DNA from: Allobosea sp.
Lineage (GTDB): Bacteria; Pseudomonadota; Alphaproteobacteria; Rhizobiales; Beijerinckiaceae
Length of the DNA: 56,852 bases
Direction of reading: 5' to 3'
Assembly: GCF_017308075.1 (NCBI RefSeq)
Contig: NZ_JAFKFX010000048.1
Span: 1-56,852 of the forward strand
Part shown: one piece after another, positions 10,753-19,309 of the stretch
Layout of the letters: every line of letters starts with the position of its first letter
How positions within the stretch are numbered: the stretch's first letter is position 1
Notes under the pieces: generated by a model
Seen by the model: the letters and a program-made list of their open reading frames with translations, nothing else
Databases searched by the model: none
Told to the model about the DNA's origin: nothing
Position numbers and translations under genes: made by a program

Positions 10753-12036
10753 ATGACCGATTCCGAAGTCCGCAAACTCACCATCGTGCCCTTCGCCGGG
10801 GCACTGCGCGGCAAGGTGACGCCGCCGGGCTCGAAGTCGATCACCAACCGGGCGCTGCTCGTCGCGGCGCTGGCCAAGGGCACCAGCCGGCTTTCGGGTG
10901 CGCTGAAGAGCGACGACACACGCTATATGGCGCAGGCGCTGCGGGCGATGGGCGTCACCGTCGAGGAGCCGGACGCGACCAGCTTCGTCGTCACCGGCGA
11001 TGGCCGTTTGCGGGCTCCTGCGGCGCCGCTCTTCCTCGGCAATGCCGGCACGGCGACGCGCTTCCTCACCGCCGCGGCGGCGCTGGTCGAGGGGCAGGTC
11101 GCGGTCGATGGCGACGAGCATATGCGCAAGCGGCCGATCGCGCCGCTAGTCACGGCTTTGCGCACGCTCGGCGTCGCGGTCGAGGCGCCGAGCGGCTGCC
11201 CGCCGGTGACCGTTGCGGGGCAGGGCGGCTTCGCCGGCGGCCGCGTCGAGGTCGATGCCGGGCTCTCCAGCCAATATGTCTCGGCGCTGCTGATGGCCGG
11301 CGCCTGCGCACGCGGGCCGGTCGAGGTTGCGCTCAGCGGCTTGGGAGACAGCCAGGAGATCGGCGCCCGCGGCTATGTCGACCTGACGCTCGCGACGATG
11401 GCGGCCTTCGGCGCCAAGGTTTCGCAGCCGGATCCCGCGACCTGGCGGATCGAGCCGACCGGCTACCGCGCCGCCGATTATCTGATCGAGCCCGACGCCT
11501 CGGCCGCGACCTATCTCTGGGCGGCGGAAGTGCTCACCGGCGGCAAGATCGACCTCGGCGTGCCGGCGGCCGCCTTCACCCAGCCCGATGCCAAGGCGCA
11601 TGCGCTGATCGCCGCCTTCCCGAACCTGCCGGCCGAGATCGACGGCGCGCAGATGCAGGATGCGGTGCCGACGCTCGCCGTGCTCGCCGCCTTCAACAAA
11701 ACGCCGGTGCGCTTCACCGGCATCGCCAATCTGCGCGTCAAGGAATGCGACCGAGTCTCGGCGCTGTCGCAGGGCCTGTCGCGGATCCGGCCGGGGCTCG
11801 GGGTGGAAGAGGGCGACGATCTCCTCGTCGCCTCCGATCCGTCGCTCGCCGGGCAGACCCTGCCGGCCGAGATCGACACCTTCGCCGACCATCGCATCGC
11901 GATGAGCTTCGCGCTGGCCGGGCTGAAGATCGGCGGCATCACCATCCTCGATCCGGCCTGCGTGGCGAAGACCTATCCGGACTATTGGCGGGCACTCGCC
12001 GCGCTCGGCGTGCGCTTCGAGGGCGAGGCGCCCTGA
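10753..12036 (+). CDS. aroA: 3-phosphoshikimate 1-carboxyvinyltransferase (EPSP synthase)
   Basis: Joins phosphoenolpyruvate to shikimate-3-phosphate in the shikimate pathway. Visible active-site blocks: PGSKSITNRALL (Lys28), LGNAGTATRF (99-104), EHMRKRPI, GLSSQYVSALLMAG, NLRVKECDRVSAL and TFADHRIAMSF (the E. coli RVKETDR and NDHRMAM equivalents). The sequence is of the class I type, as in E. coli, and not the GDKSISHR class II type usual for rhizobial aroA beside cmk and rpsA. Neither of those genes is present here. The position matching E. coli Pro101, near the glyphosate site, is Phe104. Length 427 aa, near the E. coli size. It could be a second, acquired copy. Confidence 0.92.
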   Translation: MTDSEVRKLTIVPFAGALRGKVTPPGSKSITNRALLVAALAKGTSRLSGALKSDDTRYMAQALRAMGVTVEEPDATSFVVTGDGRLRAPAAPLFLGNAGTATRFLTAAAALVEGQVAVDGDEHMRKRPIAPLVTALRTLGVAVEAPSGCPPVTVAGQGGFAGGRVEVDAGLSSQYVSALLMAGACARGPVEVALSGLGDSQEIGARGYVDLTLATMAAFGAKVSQPDPATWRIEPTGYRAADYLIEPDASAATYLWAAEVLTGGKIDLGVPAAAFTQPDAKAHALIAAFPNLPAEIDGAQMQDAVPTLAVLAAFNKTPVRFTGIANLRVKECDRVSALSQGLSRIRPGLGVEEGDDLLVASDPSLAGQTLPAEIDTFADHRIAMSFALAGLKIGGITILDPACVAKTYPDYWRALAALGVRFEGEAP

Positions 12037-12267
12037 GCGGGCAATTCCCATGTGGGCTGCGATCTGAAATCTGGTCGAGGCGGAGCGAAATGAAGGCGGT
12101 TGGCGGGCCGGCTCGAGGCCCGTCCTGAGGCGTGAAGTGTCGCCGAAGCGAAGGCGCGCGCTTGCCAGCCGGGCGCTATGACGGCAATCTCAGCGCGACG
12201 ATACCTTCAGCGGGCCTATGCCGAAGCAGTTCCTCTTCGCGCAACAGGACATGGGAAGTCCGGAAAC

Positions 12268-12978
12268 ATGAGCATGGACGATAGCAATGCCGGCGCCGGC
12301 AAATGGGGCGTGGCCGCCTTGCGCGAGCCTCGGATCGGGAGGCTCGACCGCCGGTCGTTTCTGGCCGGCTCGGCCGCCGGTCTCGGCGCGCTGGCGCTGG
12401 GCGGCTGCGCGACATCCGACGGCATGAGCCTCGCCGAGGCGCAGAAGCTCTACGGGCCGGTGCCGGAAGAGAAGTTCCCGGTTCCGGCGATCGACGTCAG
12501 CAAGGTCGATCCGAAATATTTCCGGCGCACGGTCGCCTATGACAGCAAGGAGCCGGCCGGCACGATCATCGTCGATCCCGCCAATTACTATGTCTATCGC
12601 GTCGCGGGCGACGGCACCGCGACCCGCTATGGCGCCAATGTCGGGCGCGACGGCTTCCGCTGGAACGGCAACGCCTATGTCGGGCGCAAATCCGAATGGC
12701 CGACCTGGACGCCGCCCAGGGAGATGATCAAGCGCCAGCCCGAGGTGGCGAAATATGCCCGCGGCATGCCGGGGGGGCTCGAGAACCCGCTCGGCGCGCG
12801 CACGCTCCATCTCTACCAGAACGGCGCCTACACGCTCTACACGATCTATGCGTCGCTCGACGCCGAATCGATCGGCAACGGCATCACCAGCGGCTGCGTC
12901 GGCCTGCTAACGCAGGACATGATGCACCTCTACGCTCAGACCCCGGTCAAGACGAAGGTGGTCGTGCTCCCGGCATAG
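12268..12978 (+). CDS. L,D-transpeptidase (YkuD/ErfK family), Tat-exported
   Basis: Makes or breaks 3-3 peptidoglycan cross-links or attaches proteins to peptidoglycan in the periplasm. A twin-arginine-like leader DRRSFLAGSAAGLGALALGGC is present near residues 26-46; its final Cys could also be a lipobox. The YkuD fold follows: GTIIVDPANYYVYRV, and the catalytic block IGNGITSGCVGLLTQDMMHLY with the nucleophilic Cys in SGCVGL. The usual His upstream (HGT) is replaced by IGNG, as in a subset of the family. I prefer ATG 12268 (MSMDDSNAG) because it puts the leader near the N-terminus; an upstream ATG at 12178 remains possible. Confidence 0.85.
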   Translation: MSMDDSNAGAGKWGVAALREPRIGRLDRRSFLAGSAAGLGALALGGCATSDGMSLAEAQKLYGPVPEEKFPVPAIDVSKVDPKYFRRTVAYDSKEPAGTIIVDPANYYVYRVAGDGTATRYGANVGRDGFRWNGNAYVGRKSEWPTWTPPREMIKRQPEVAKYARGMPGGLENPLGARTLHLYQNGAYTLYTIYASLDAESIGNGITSGCVGLLTQDMMHLYAQTPVKTKVVVLPA

Positions 12979-13223
12979 GCGAGAGCTGACGAAACAGCTG
13001 CGACGATGTGAGGCAATGCGCCGCCGCTTCCCGGAAGCGGCGGCGTTGTCGTTCTGGCCGCGCTCGACGGGTGGAGCGCAACGAGAAGCGGTCCCGGCCG
13101 GCCTGTTCCGCAGGGCTACCTCCGAAGAGCCATGGCCTTGGGCGAGCCGCGTCGCCAACATGGCAGCCGCAAGCTGCGTATGTGCCGGGCGCCTGCCGCG
13201 CCGAGGTTGGGGCTTTCGCCGGA

Positions 13224-14375
13224 ATGAGCATGGACGGCAAGTTCAGATATTTCCTGTGCCGCCACGCGCATGATCCCGTCGAGATCAATCTGTCGGATTA
13301 TGTCGACCCGTTCGCCGATGTCTTCCTGGCCTACTGGGTCGGCGTCCTGAAGATGCTCGAGCCTCTCCTCGAGGCCGATGGCCTGATCTTCTACATCGTC
13401 TGGGGCACGGAGACGGTGCGGGAGCTGCCGAGCTATGGGAGGAACGTCGTCGTCCTGCTCCTGATGGAGGAGTTCTGCGAGATCCCGCCCTATTTCGACA
13501 AGGTGCGCTACGTCTTCAAGACGCATGGCTTCTTCCCCTATGTGAACACGCTTCAGATCGGCGCCGGCCTGGCGCTGCTGGCGAAGACGGTCCGGGACGC
13601 GCTGCGCTGGGCCTGGAGCAGCGGGCTGCTGGCACTCCGGCACAAGGATGCGATCGCCCGAGAGGAGGGCGGCATGACCGTTCCCCTCGGCTATGCCAGA
13701 CAGACCGACCTGCCCGGCAAGCCCTTCGCCGAGCGCCGTTACGCCGTCTCCTTCATCGGCAGCGTCAAGCAGCGCGCCTATCATCCGCTCTCGATCCGGG
13801 CGCTGCTGGGAACGCCGAAGGATATTGCGCGCTCGTGCATGCTCGAGGAGTTGCAGCGGCTCGCCGCGGCAATGCCGGGCGAGGTGTTCTGGGCCGACAC
13901 CGGCTCCTACATGAATGGGATCCTCTCCGATGGGGTCCGCTATTCCGAGCTGATGGCCGATTCCAAGATCTGCCTCGCGCCGCGCGGTTCCTCGACGGAG
14001 ACTTTCCGGCTGTTCGAGGGCATGCGACAGGGCTGCGTCGTGATCTGCGACCGGGTGCCCCGGCACTGGTTCTTCGCGGACTGCCCCTTCATCCAGCTCG
14101 ACGACTGGTCCGAGCTCGGCCCTTGCGTGAACGGCCTGCTCGCCGACCCGGAGCGCCTCGCCGAACTGCACAGGAGCGCACTCGACTGGTGGCGGCGGCG
14201 CTGCTCGTCCGAGGCGCTCGCTGGCGTCATGGCGGAGCGGCTTTCACGATTGGCGCGGGCCGAGGGCGGAGCGAAGCTCGCCGCTGCAGGGCCGGAGCCG
14301 CAGGTCCGGACGGCGGAAGGTGCCGAGAGTTGGCGAGTGGCTCCGGCCGTGCGATCGTCGCGTGCTGGGGGGTGA
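13224..14375 (+). CDS. Exostosin-like glycosyltransferase family protein
   Basis: About 383 residues. The C-terminal half contains the signature of exostosin/GT47-like proteins: SELMADSKICLAPRGSSTET, FRLFEGMRQGCVVICDRV and PRHWFFADCPFIQLDDW, where a conserved Pro-Arg-Gly loop and an acidic residue bind the nucleotide sugar. The N-terminal half (FRYFLCRHAHDP...VFLAYWVGVLKMLEPLLEADGLI) is less recognisable. It probably transfers a sugar in surface polysaccharide synthesis, in the cytoplasm, as there is no signal peptide. ATG 13224 was chosen; the open frame extends to 13008 but the added 72 residues are Arg-rich and unlike a protein. The last ~30 residues are low-complexity. Confidence 0.7.
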   Translation: MSMDGKFRYFLCRHAHDPVEINLSDYVDPFADVFLAYWVGVLKMLEPLLEADGLIFYIVWGTETVRELPSYGRNVVVLLLMEEFCEIPPYFDKVRYVFKTHGFFPYVNTLQIGAGLALLAKTVRDALRWAWSSGLLALRHKDAIAREEGGMTVPLGYARQTDLPGKPFAERRYAVSFIGSVKQRAYHPLSIRALLGTPKDIARSCMLEELQRLAAAMPGEVFWADTGSYMNGILSDGVRYSELMADSKICLAPRGSSTETFRLFEGMRQGCVVICDRVPRHWFFADCPFIQLDDWSELGPCVNGLLADPERLAELHRSALDWWRRRCSSEALAGVMAERLSRLARAEGGAKLAAAGPEPQVRTAEGAESWRVAPAVRSSRAGG

Positions 14376-14390
14376 ACAGGCGAGGGCGCT

Positions 14391-14600
14391 ATGGATACGG
14401 ACCCGGTGGCCAAGGACCGCGTCACGCAGATGCTCAGGAAGCATCTGGAGCTCGCGCAGGAACAGCTCGACATGGCCGAGCGCGGCGTCCTTCTGTCGAT
14501 CGACGGCGCGCCGGAGGGCGTCAACCTGACCAGGGAAGCCCTGGCGATCCGCGTCGAGCAGTTGCAGGGCGCGCTGGATCGGCAGAGAGGGCGCGGTTGA
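14391..14600 (+). CDS. Small hypothetical protein
   Basis: A 69-residue, highly charged, mainly helical protein (MDTDPVAKDRVTQMLRKHLE, then LAQEQLDMAERGVLL...) beginning 15 bases after the glycosyltransferase gene, with GCGAGGG before the ATG. I recognise no family. Heptad-like spacing of Leu/Val (VTQMLRKHLELAQEQLDMAE) suggests a short coiled coil. The third-position G/C bias fits a real gene, and co-transcription with the preceding gene is likely. Confidence 0.5.
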   Translation: MDTDPVAKDRVTQMLRKHLELAQEQLDMAERGVLLSIDGAPEGVNLTREALAIRVEQLQGALDRQRGRG

Positions 14601-14625
14601 AGTCTTCGGCGGCGGCTCGGAAGCC

Positions 14626-14928
14626 CTATTTGCCCGGGCTTCGATTTGCTCTCAGGTCCAGCGAACGGCCGATCTCGGCGGCAATGGTGCTGTAGTCGAG
14701 CGGGCCGGCATCGTCGCGCAGCGCCTGGCGCAGGAAGCGTATCGGAAAGCGGATTGCCTCCTGATTGGCATCGGAGAGCTCCGTCGCCCGGGCGGAGGCG
14801 CCCTGGTCGGCACGATCGAGCGCCGCCTCGATCTGGCTGCTGTCCAGCTGGCCTTTTCGCTTCAACTCTCCGAAGAGGGCAGCGGCCGCGAGCAAAAGAC
14901 CTTCGAGTTGGAGATTTGCAGTGTTCAT
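14626..14928 (-). CDS. Hypothetical protein
   Basis: A 100-residue acidic protein with no membrane segment or signal peptide: MNTANLQLEGLLLAAAALFG, ELKRKGQLDSSQIEAALDRA, and so on. It looks like a soluble four-helix fold. It converges on the small gene at 14391-14600 (25 bases between stops). GGAG lies about ten bases before the ATG. No family recognised. Some GC-rich shadow frames look similar, but the amino-acid composition here (balanced, with helical periodicity) is that of a real protein. Confidence 0.55.
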   Translation of the reverse strand: MNTANLQLEGLLLAAAALFGELKRKGQLDSSQIEAALDRADQGASARATELSDANQEAIRFPIRFLRQALRDDAGPLDYSTIAAEIGRSLDLRANRSPGK

Positions 14929-15006
14929 CCTGAACTCCGAATGATCGCCGGACCGAGGATTGCCGATGAACTCTAAATCTCCGGGCTGAAGCGCGCCAGA
15001 TCGTCG

Positions 15007-15093
15007 CGCGTCCGAATGGACGCGCGGCGATCTATCTCATTGTTATCGCATCGGAGTTTTCCGAAAAGTGGCTTCCACTTTTTGGTCCGATGC
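15007..15093 (+). repeat. Dispersed repeat, copy 1 (CGGCGATCTATCTCATTG family)
   Basis: Matches, in inverted orientation, the stretch at 31109-31200. Shared blocks are a GCGTCC/GGACGC palindrome, CGGCGATCTATCTCATTGT, ATCGCATC, a TTTTCCG-AAAA palindrome and GGTCCGATGC at the far end. It sits in the 386-base gap between the hypothetical gene (14928) and ssb. The rest of that gap holds only the ssb regulatory region. Confidence 0.7.
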
Positions 15094-15209
15094 CACAGGA
15101 CCCTGCCGTGCCCAAGCCGATGCGGGCGCCGATGCCGCGGCGGATTTCAGGCCTGGGGAACGGACGGACCGGTTGCGAATCTCCGGGGACAACTCGGGAT
15201 TTTATGCTT

Positions 15210-15224
15210 GAACAAAACGGGAAC
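15210..15224 (+). promoter_or_regulatory. LexA (SOS) box upstream of ssb
   Basis: GAAC-AAAACGG-GAAC, a perfect match to the alphaproteobacterial LexA operator (GTTC-N7-GTTC read on the other strand), 91 bases before the ssb start codon. It implies that ssb is induced by DNA damage through LexA/RecA. No comparable site was found at uvrA. Confidence 0.7.
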
Positions 15225-15314
15225 ATCATTGATAAAGCGATGATGGATCGCTAGGGTCCGCTTCCGGTCGATCGGCCGGTTCGTGATGAAGTGCGCAGGA
15301 AAACGGAGCCTGTC

Positions 15315-15866
15315 ATGGCTGGTAGCGTCAACAAGGTCATTCTGGTCGGCAATCTCGGGCGCGACCCCGAGGTGCGGCGCCTCGGAAGTGGCGAGCCGGT
15401 CGTCAATCTGCGCATCGCCACCTCGGAAACCTGGCGCGACAAGCAGTCGGGTGAGCGCAAGGAGCGCACCGAGTGGCATTCGGTGGTGATCTTCAACGAG
15501 AACCTCGCCAAGGTCGCCGAGCAATATCTGAAGAAGGGCTCGAAGGTTTACATCGAGGGCCAGCTGCAGACCCGCAAATGGCAGGACCAGCAGGGCGTCG
15601 AGAAGTACACGACCGAGATCGTGCTGCAGCGCTTCCGCGGCGAACTCACCATTCTCGACAGCCGCGGCCAGGGCGGCTCGGATGAATATGGCGAAGGCGG
15701 CGGCGGTTCCTTCGAGGATCGCTCCTCCGGCGGCGGCTCTTTCGGCCGCCAGAGCCCGATGGGCGGCAGCGGCGGCGGCTCGCGCCAGCCGGCGATGTCC
15801 GGCGGCGGTTCGGGCGGCGGCTCCTCGCGCTCGTCGAGCCATCTCGACGACGATATCCCGTTCTAG
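15315..15866 (+). CDS. ssb: Single-stranded DNA-binding protein
   Basis: Coats single-stranded DNA during replication, repair and recombination and recruits partner proteins. The OB fold occupies residues 1-112: [76 protein letters not shown] disordered Gly/Ser-rich linker of about 65 residues follows, and then the acidic interaction tip DDDIPF at the C-terminus. Length 183 aa. The ATG at 15315 is chosen over an open frame from 15291 because MAGSVNK is the standard start and GGAG lies at 15305-15308. An SOS box lies upstream. Confidence 0.97.
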   Translation: MAGSVNKVILVGNLGRDPEVRRLGSGEPVVNLRIATSETWRDKQSGERKERTEWHSVVIFNENLAKVAEQYLKKGSKVYIEGQLQTRKWQDQQGVEKYTTEIVLQRFRGELTILDSRGQGGSDEYGEGGGGSFEDRSSGGGSFGRQSPMGGSGGGSRQPAMSGGGSGGGSSRSSSHLDDDIPF

Positions 15867-15909
15867 TTTCTCGCTGTTTGGGGGCGGCGTTGTCGCTCTG
15901 TGGTTCAGG

Positions 15910-15937
15910 GAGGCGTCTCGCAGGAGGCGCCTCTTTT
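15910..15937 (+). terminator. Rho-independent terminator of ssb
   Basis: Inverted arms GAGGCG (15910-15915) and CGCCTC (15928-15933) are followed by TTTT (15934-15937), starting 43 bases after the ssb stop codon. Confidence 0.55.
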
Positions 15938-15981
15938 CGTATGCTGCGAGATGAGACGCGAGCCGGGGCGAGAAGCGGGGC

Positions 15982-16620
15982 ATGCTGAGACTGGACCATC
16001 TCACCGTGATCGCGCCGACGCTCGCCGAGGGCGTCGCGCATGTCCGCGCCTGTCTCGATCTCGATGTCCCCTTCGGCCAGCACCATCGCTACATGGGCAC
16101 GCATAATCACCTGCTTCAGCTCGGCGACGGCGTTTATCTGGAGATCGTGGCGCTGGATCCCGAGGGTGAGGCGCCCGGCCGGGCGCGCTGGTTCGGCCTC
16201 GACGATCAAAGCCAGGTGAGGGCCGATTGGGAGGAGGGGCGGCGCCTGCGCGGCTGGGTGGCGCGAACCGATGCGATCGATACCGTGCTCGCAGGCCGCG
16301 GCGGTGTCTTCGGCCGCAAGGTCGCGCTTCCGGCGAACGGCCCGGCCTTCGATTTCGCCATTCCCGACGACGGTGCGCTGCCGCTCGACGGGGCGGTGCC
16401 CTCCGTGATCGACAGGCGCGGCAAGCCGCGCTCGATGGCGGCGATCGCCGATCTCGGGGCACGCCTGCGCGGCTTCTCGCTAGCGCATCCGGAGCCGGGC
16501 CCGATCGCCGCGCTCTATCGCGAGCTGGCGATCGAAGGCGCTCCCGCGCTGATCCAGTGGCCAAGGCTGCGCTATCATGCGCAGATCGAGACGCCGGCCG
16601 GGCTGCGGCAGCTGAGCTGA
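15982..16620 (+). CDS. VOC-superfamily protein with glyoxalase-like domain (Glyoxalase_3 type)
   Basis: A 212-residue soluble protein. The N-terminal part, LRLDHLTVIAPTLAEGVAHVRACLDLDVPFGQHHRYMGTHNHLLQLGDGVYLEIVALDPE, is the glyoxalase-like fold with His5 and Glu in YLEIV as the expected metal ligands. The C-terminal half (SLAHPEPGPIAALYRELAIEG, ending in YHAQIETPAGLRQL) completes the second half-barrel. Probably a metal-dependent enzyme of unknown substrate; the family name does not imply glyoxalase I activity. It follows ssb by about 115 bases across a terminator, so it is likely a separate unit. Confidence 0.8.
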   Translation: MLRLDHLTVIAPTLAEGVAHVRACLDLDVPFGQHHRYMGTHNHLLQLGDGVYLEIVALDPEGEAPGRARWFGLDDQSQVRADWEEGRRLRGWVARTDAIDTVLAGRGGVFGRKVALPANGPAFDFAIPDDGALPLDGAVPSVIDRRGKPRSMAAIADLGARLRGFSLAHPEPGPIAALYRELAIEGAPALIQWPRLRYHAQIETPAGLRQLS

Positions 16621-16732
16621 GCGCGCCTGCCCGCGGACCGCAGGGCCGCTGCCCGCCAGCGGCGATGGACAAAGCCGGCGAAATGGCCAATCTCCCCGGT
16701 ATCGCCACGCTGTCCTGCGAAACCAAGCCATC

Positions 16733-17848
16733 ATGACCATTCACGATCCCGCCGTTCCCGCGCTCTCCGTCTGGGTCGCGCTGGAGAGCCCCACCCATCA
16801 CGTGCCCGGCGTCAACGGCATGATGGACCTCGTCGCCAGGGAGGTCGAAGGCCTGCCGATCGCCGTCGAGCGCATCCCCGGCCGTGACGGGCTCGGCGAC
16901 AGCCTGGTGCTGCGCGCCGGCGTCGACAATGGCGAGAAGGCGGTCGCGCTGATGTCGCATCTCGACACGGTCCACCCTGTCGGCACCAGCGCCAAGGATC
17001 TGCCGGTCCGGGTCGAGGGCGACCGGCTTTATGGCCCCGGCGTCTACGACATGAAGGGCGGTGCATGGCTGGCGCTGCAGGCCTTCAAGGACGCCGCCAA
17101 GGGCGGCTCGGCTCGCCGGCCAATGGTCTTCCTGTTCACGCCGGACGAGGAGATCGGCTCGCCGACGACGCGCGGGCTGATCGAGGATATCGGACGCCGG
17201 TCGATGGCGGTTCTGGTCACCGAGCCGGCACGCGAGGGCGGCAAGATCGTCACGGCGCGCAAGGGCGTCGGCCGTTTCGAGGTGAAGATCGAGGGGCGCC
17301 CGGCCCATTCGGGCTCGCGCCATGCCGATGGCCGCAACGCCATCCGCGAGGCGGCACATCAGATCCTCGCCGTCGAAGGCATGACCGACTATTCGCGCGG
17401 CATCACCACCACGGTCGCGCTAGTCGGCGGCGGCACCGCGGCGAATGTCGTGCCGCAGCATGCCTGGTTCAGCGTCGATTGCCGCGTCACCACCGTCGCC
17501 GACGGTGCGCTGATGGAACAGCGCATCCTCGGCCTCAAGCCGCATGACCCAGATGTGAAGGTCACGGTCAGCGGCGGCATGAACCGCCCGCCCTATGAGA
17601 AGAGCGCCGAGGTCAGCGCGCTCTTCGAGAAGGCACGGGCGATCGCTGCCGCAAACGGCTTCGACCTGCAGGACTGCCCGATGACCGGCGGCGGCTCCGA
17701 CGGCAATTTCACCGCGGCGCTCGGCGTCCCGACGCTGGACGGGCTCGGCATCGATGGCGATGGTGCCCACACCCTGCAGGAATATGGGCTGATCCCGTCG
17801 ATCGCTCCGCGCCGGGCGCTGATCAAGGGGCTGCTCGAGACGCTATAG
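16733..17848 (+). CDS. M20-family metallopeptidase (glutamate carboxypeptidase-like)
   Basis: Hydrolyses a C-terminal amino acid, probably glutamate, from small peptides or folate-like compounds. The di-zinc site is visible: SHLDTVHP (His and base Asp), GPGVYDMKGG (bridging Asp), FTPDEEIGS (catalytic Glu-Glu), LVTEPA (Glu/Asp ligand) and GDGAHTLQEYG (last His). The dimerisation domain (residues ~180-290) contains GVGRFEVKIEGRPAHSGSRH. At 371 aa it has carboxypeptidase G2 size and layout, but there is no signal peptide, so it is cytoplasmic. The ATG at 16733 has no strong ribosome site. Confidence 0.88.
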   Translation: MTIHDPAVPALSVWVALESPTHHVPGVNGMMDLVAREVEGLPIAVERIPGRDGLGDSLVLRAGVDNGEKAVALMSHLDTVHPVGTSAKDLPVRVEGDRLYGPGVYDMKGGAWLALQAFKDAAKGGSARRPMVFLFTPDEEIGSPTTRGLIEDIGRRSMAVLVTEPAREGGKIVTARKGVGRFEVKIEGRPAHSGSRHADGRNAIREAAHQILAVEGMTDYSRGITTTVALVGGGTAANVVPQHAWFSVDCRVTTVADGALMEQRILGLKPHDPDVKVTVSGGMNRPPYEKSAEVSALFEKARAIAAANGFDLQDCPMTGGGSDGNFTAALGVPTLDGLGIDGDGAHTLQEYGLIPSIAPRRALIKGLLETL

Positions 17849-17856
17849 CGCTCCGT

Positions 17857-17949
17857 GTCATGGTCGGGCTTGTCCCGACCATCTACGTCTTCCTTCCTAC
17901 AATGTGCTGTTCAAGACGTGGATGCTCGCCACAGGGGCGAGCATGACGG
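17857..17949. repeat. Palindromic intergenic repeat pair (BIME-like)
   Basis: Two hairpins face each other: ATGGTCGGG/CCCGACCAT (17860-17868, 17874-17882) and ATGCTCGCC/GGCGAGCAT (17922-17930, 17936-17944), framed by GTCAT on the left and ATGACG on the right. It lies between the M20 peptidase gene and the next gene and is the same kind of element as at 34369-34474. Confidence 0.6.
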
Positions 17950-18033
17950 GGGCAAGCCCTCTTCCGTTAGCCGGCCAAATCCGCTCTGATCCGCTTCATG
18001 GCCGAGAAGCCGGCCGGAGCAAGGGAGCGCGGC

Positions 18034-19212
18034 ATGAAGGGCTGGATCGCGGGCGTGTTGGGTGTCGTCGGGATGATGGTCACGGGAATGGCGGACGCTC
18101 AGGAATTGCTGGTCGAGAAGAAGGTCTTCGATCTCCCGAGCTTCACCACGCAGGGCGGGCGCACGCTGAAGAACGTCAAGGTCGGCTGGGAGAGCTATGG
18201 CACGCTCAACGCCGACAAATCGAACGCGATCCTGATCTGCCATTTCTTCTCGGGCAATTCGCACGCAGCCGGCAAATATGCGGCCTCGGATGCGGCGCCC
18301 GGCTATTGGGACGCCATCATCGGCCCCGGTAAGGCGATCGACACCGACAAATATTTCGTCATCGCCTCCGACACACTGGTCAACCTCAACACCGGCGATC
18401 CGAAGACCACGACCACAGGCCCGGCCTCGATCGATCCCGACACCGGAAAACCCTACGCGCTCGACTTCCCGGTCGTGACCATCGGCGATTTCGTCAATGT
18501 CCAGAAGGCCCTGGTCGAGAGTTTCGGGATCAGGAAGCTGGCGATGGTCGCCGGCCCGTCGATGGGCGCGCTGCAGACCTATGAATGGGCGGCGAGCCAT
18601 CCCGACATGGTCGGCAAGGCTATGGCGGTGATCGGTGCGGCCGAAGCCGACGCGCAGCTGATTGCCTGGCTCGATGTCTGGGCCGCGCCGATCCTGGTCG
18701 ATCCCAACTGGAACAAGGGCGATTATTACGGCAGGACGCCGCCCAATGCCGGCCTCGCCAAGGCACTGACCGTCGTCACGCTGCAAGCCAATCACGGCGA
18801 CTGGACCAATGGCACCTTCGGCCGCCGCCCGGCCAAGGAGGGCGAGGATCCGGCCAAGGCGCTCGGCAACAAGTTCCAGGTCCAGAGCGTGCTCGACAAT
18901 GCCGGCGAGGCGCGCGCGAAAGTCTCCGACGCCAACCATTTCCTCTATCTGGTCAAGGCGAACCAGCTCTATGCCGCCGGCGGCAAGTCGCTCGCGGACG
19001 GGATGAGCCGGATCAGGGCGCCGCTGCTGATCGTCAGCCAGCCGAAGGACCTGGTCTTTCCAGACGAGATGATCCAACGCAGCGTCGCGGAAGCGAAAAA
19101 GGCCGGGCGCGACGTAACCCACGTCACGATCAACGGCAGCCGCGGCCATCTCGACGGGGTGATCTCAATGAAGCAGGCCGAAGGGGCGGTGAAGGCCTTT
19201 CTGGAGAAATAG
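18034..19212 (+). CDS. Secreted alpha/beta hydrolase, homoserine O-acetyltransferase-like
   Basis: An alpha/beta-hydrolase with the sequence features of the MetX family. It has GWESYGTLNADKSNAILICH, the nucleophile elbow GPSMGALQTYEWAASHP (Ser in GPSMG), the acid in QPKDLVFPDEM and the base in SRGHLDG. Unlike biosynthetic MetX, it begins with a signal peptide (MKGWIAGVLGVVGMMVTGMADAQ) and is therefore periplasmic or secreted, which argues for an esterase or acyltransferase role outside methionine synthesis. Start ATG 18034 is preceded by AAGGGAG; the open frame reaches 17998. Length 392 aa. Confidence 0.82.
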   Translation: MKGWIAGVLGVVGMMVTGMADAQELLVEKKVFDLPSFTTQGGRTLKNVKVGWESYGTLNADKSNAILICHFFSGNSHAAGKYAASDAAPGYWDAIIGPGKAIDTDKYFVIASDTLVNLNTGDPKTTTTGPASIDPDTGKPYALDFPVVTIGDFVNVQKALVESFGIRKLAMVAGPSMGALQTYEWAASHPDMVGKAMAVIGAAEADAQLIAWLDVWAAPILVDPNWNKGDYYGRTPPNAGLAKALTVVTLQANHGDWTNGTFGRRPAKEGEDPAKALGNKFQVQSVLDNAGEARAKVSDANHFLYLVKANQLYAAGGKSLADGMSRIRAPLLIVSQPKDLVFPDEMIQRSVAEAKKAGRDVTHVTINGSRGHLDGVISMKQAEGAVKAFLEK

Positions 19213-19309
19213 GCCGGCGCGCGCCCGCGTCGCCCCGTTGCGAGCCGGCCAGTCCCGCAGCTGAGCCGGCTGAGCCGGTCACAGCGTCTTGGGGCCGGCC
19301 GATCCTGCC

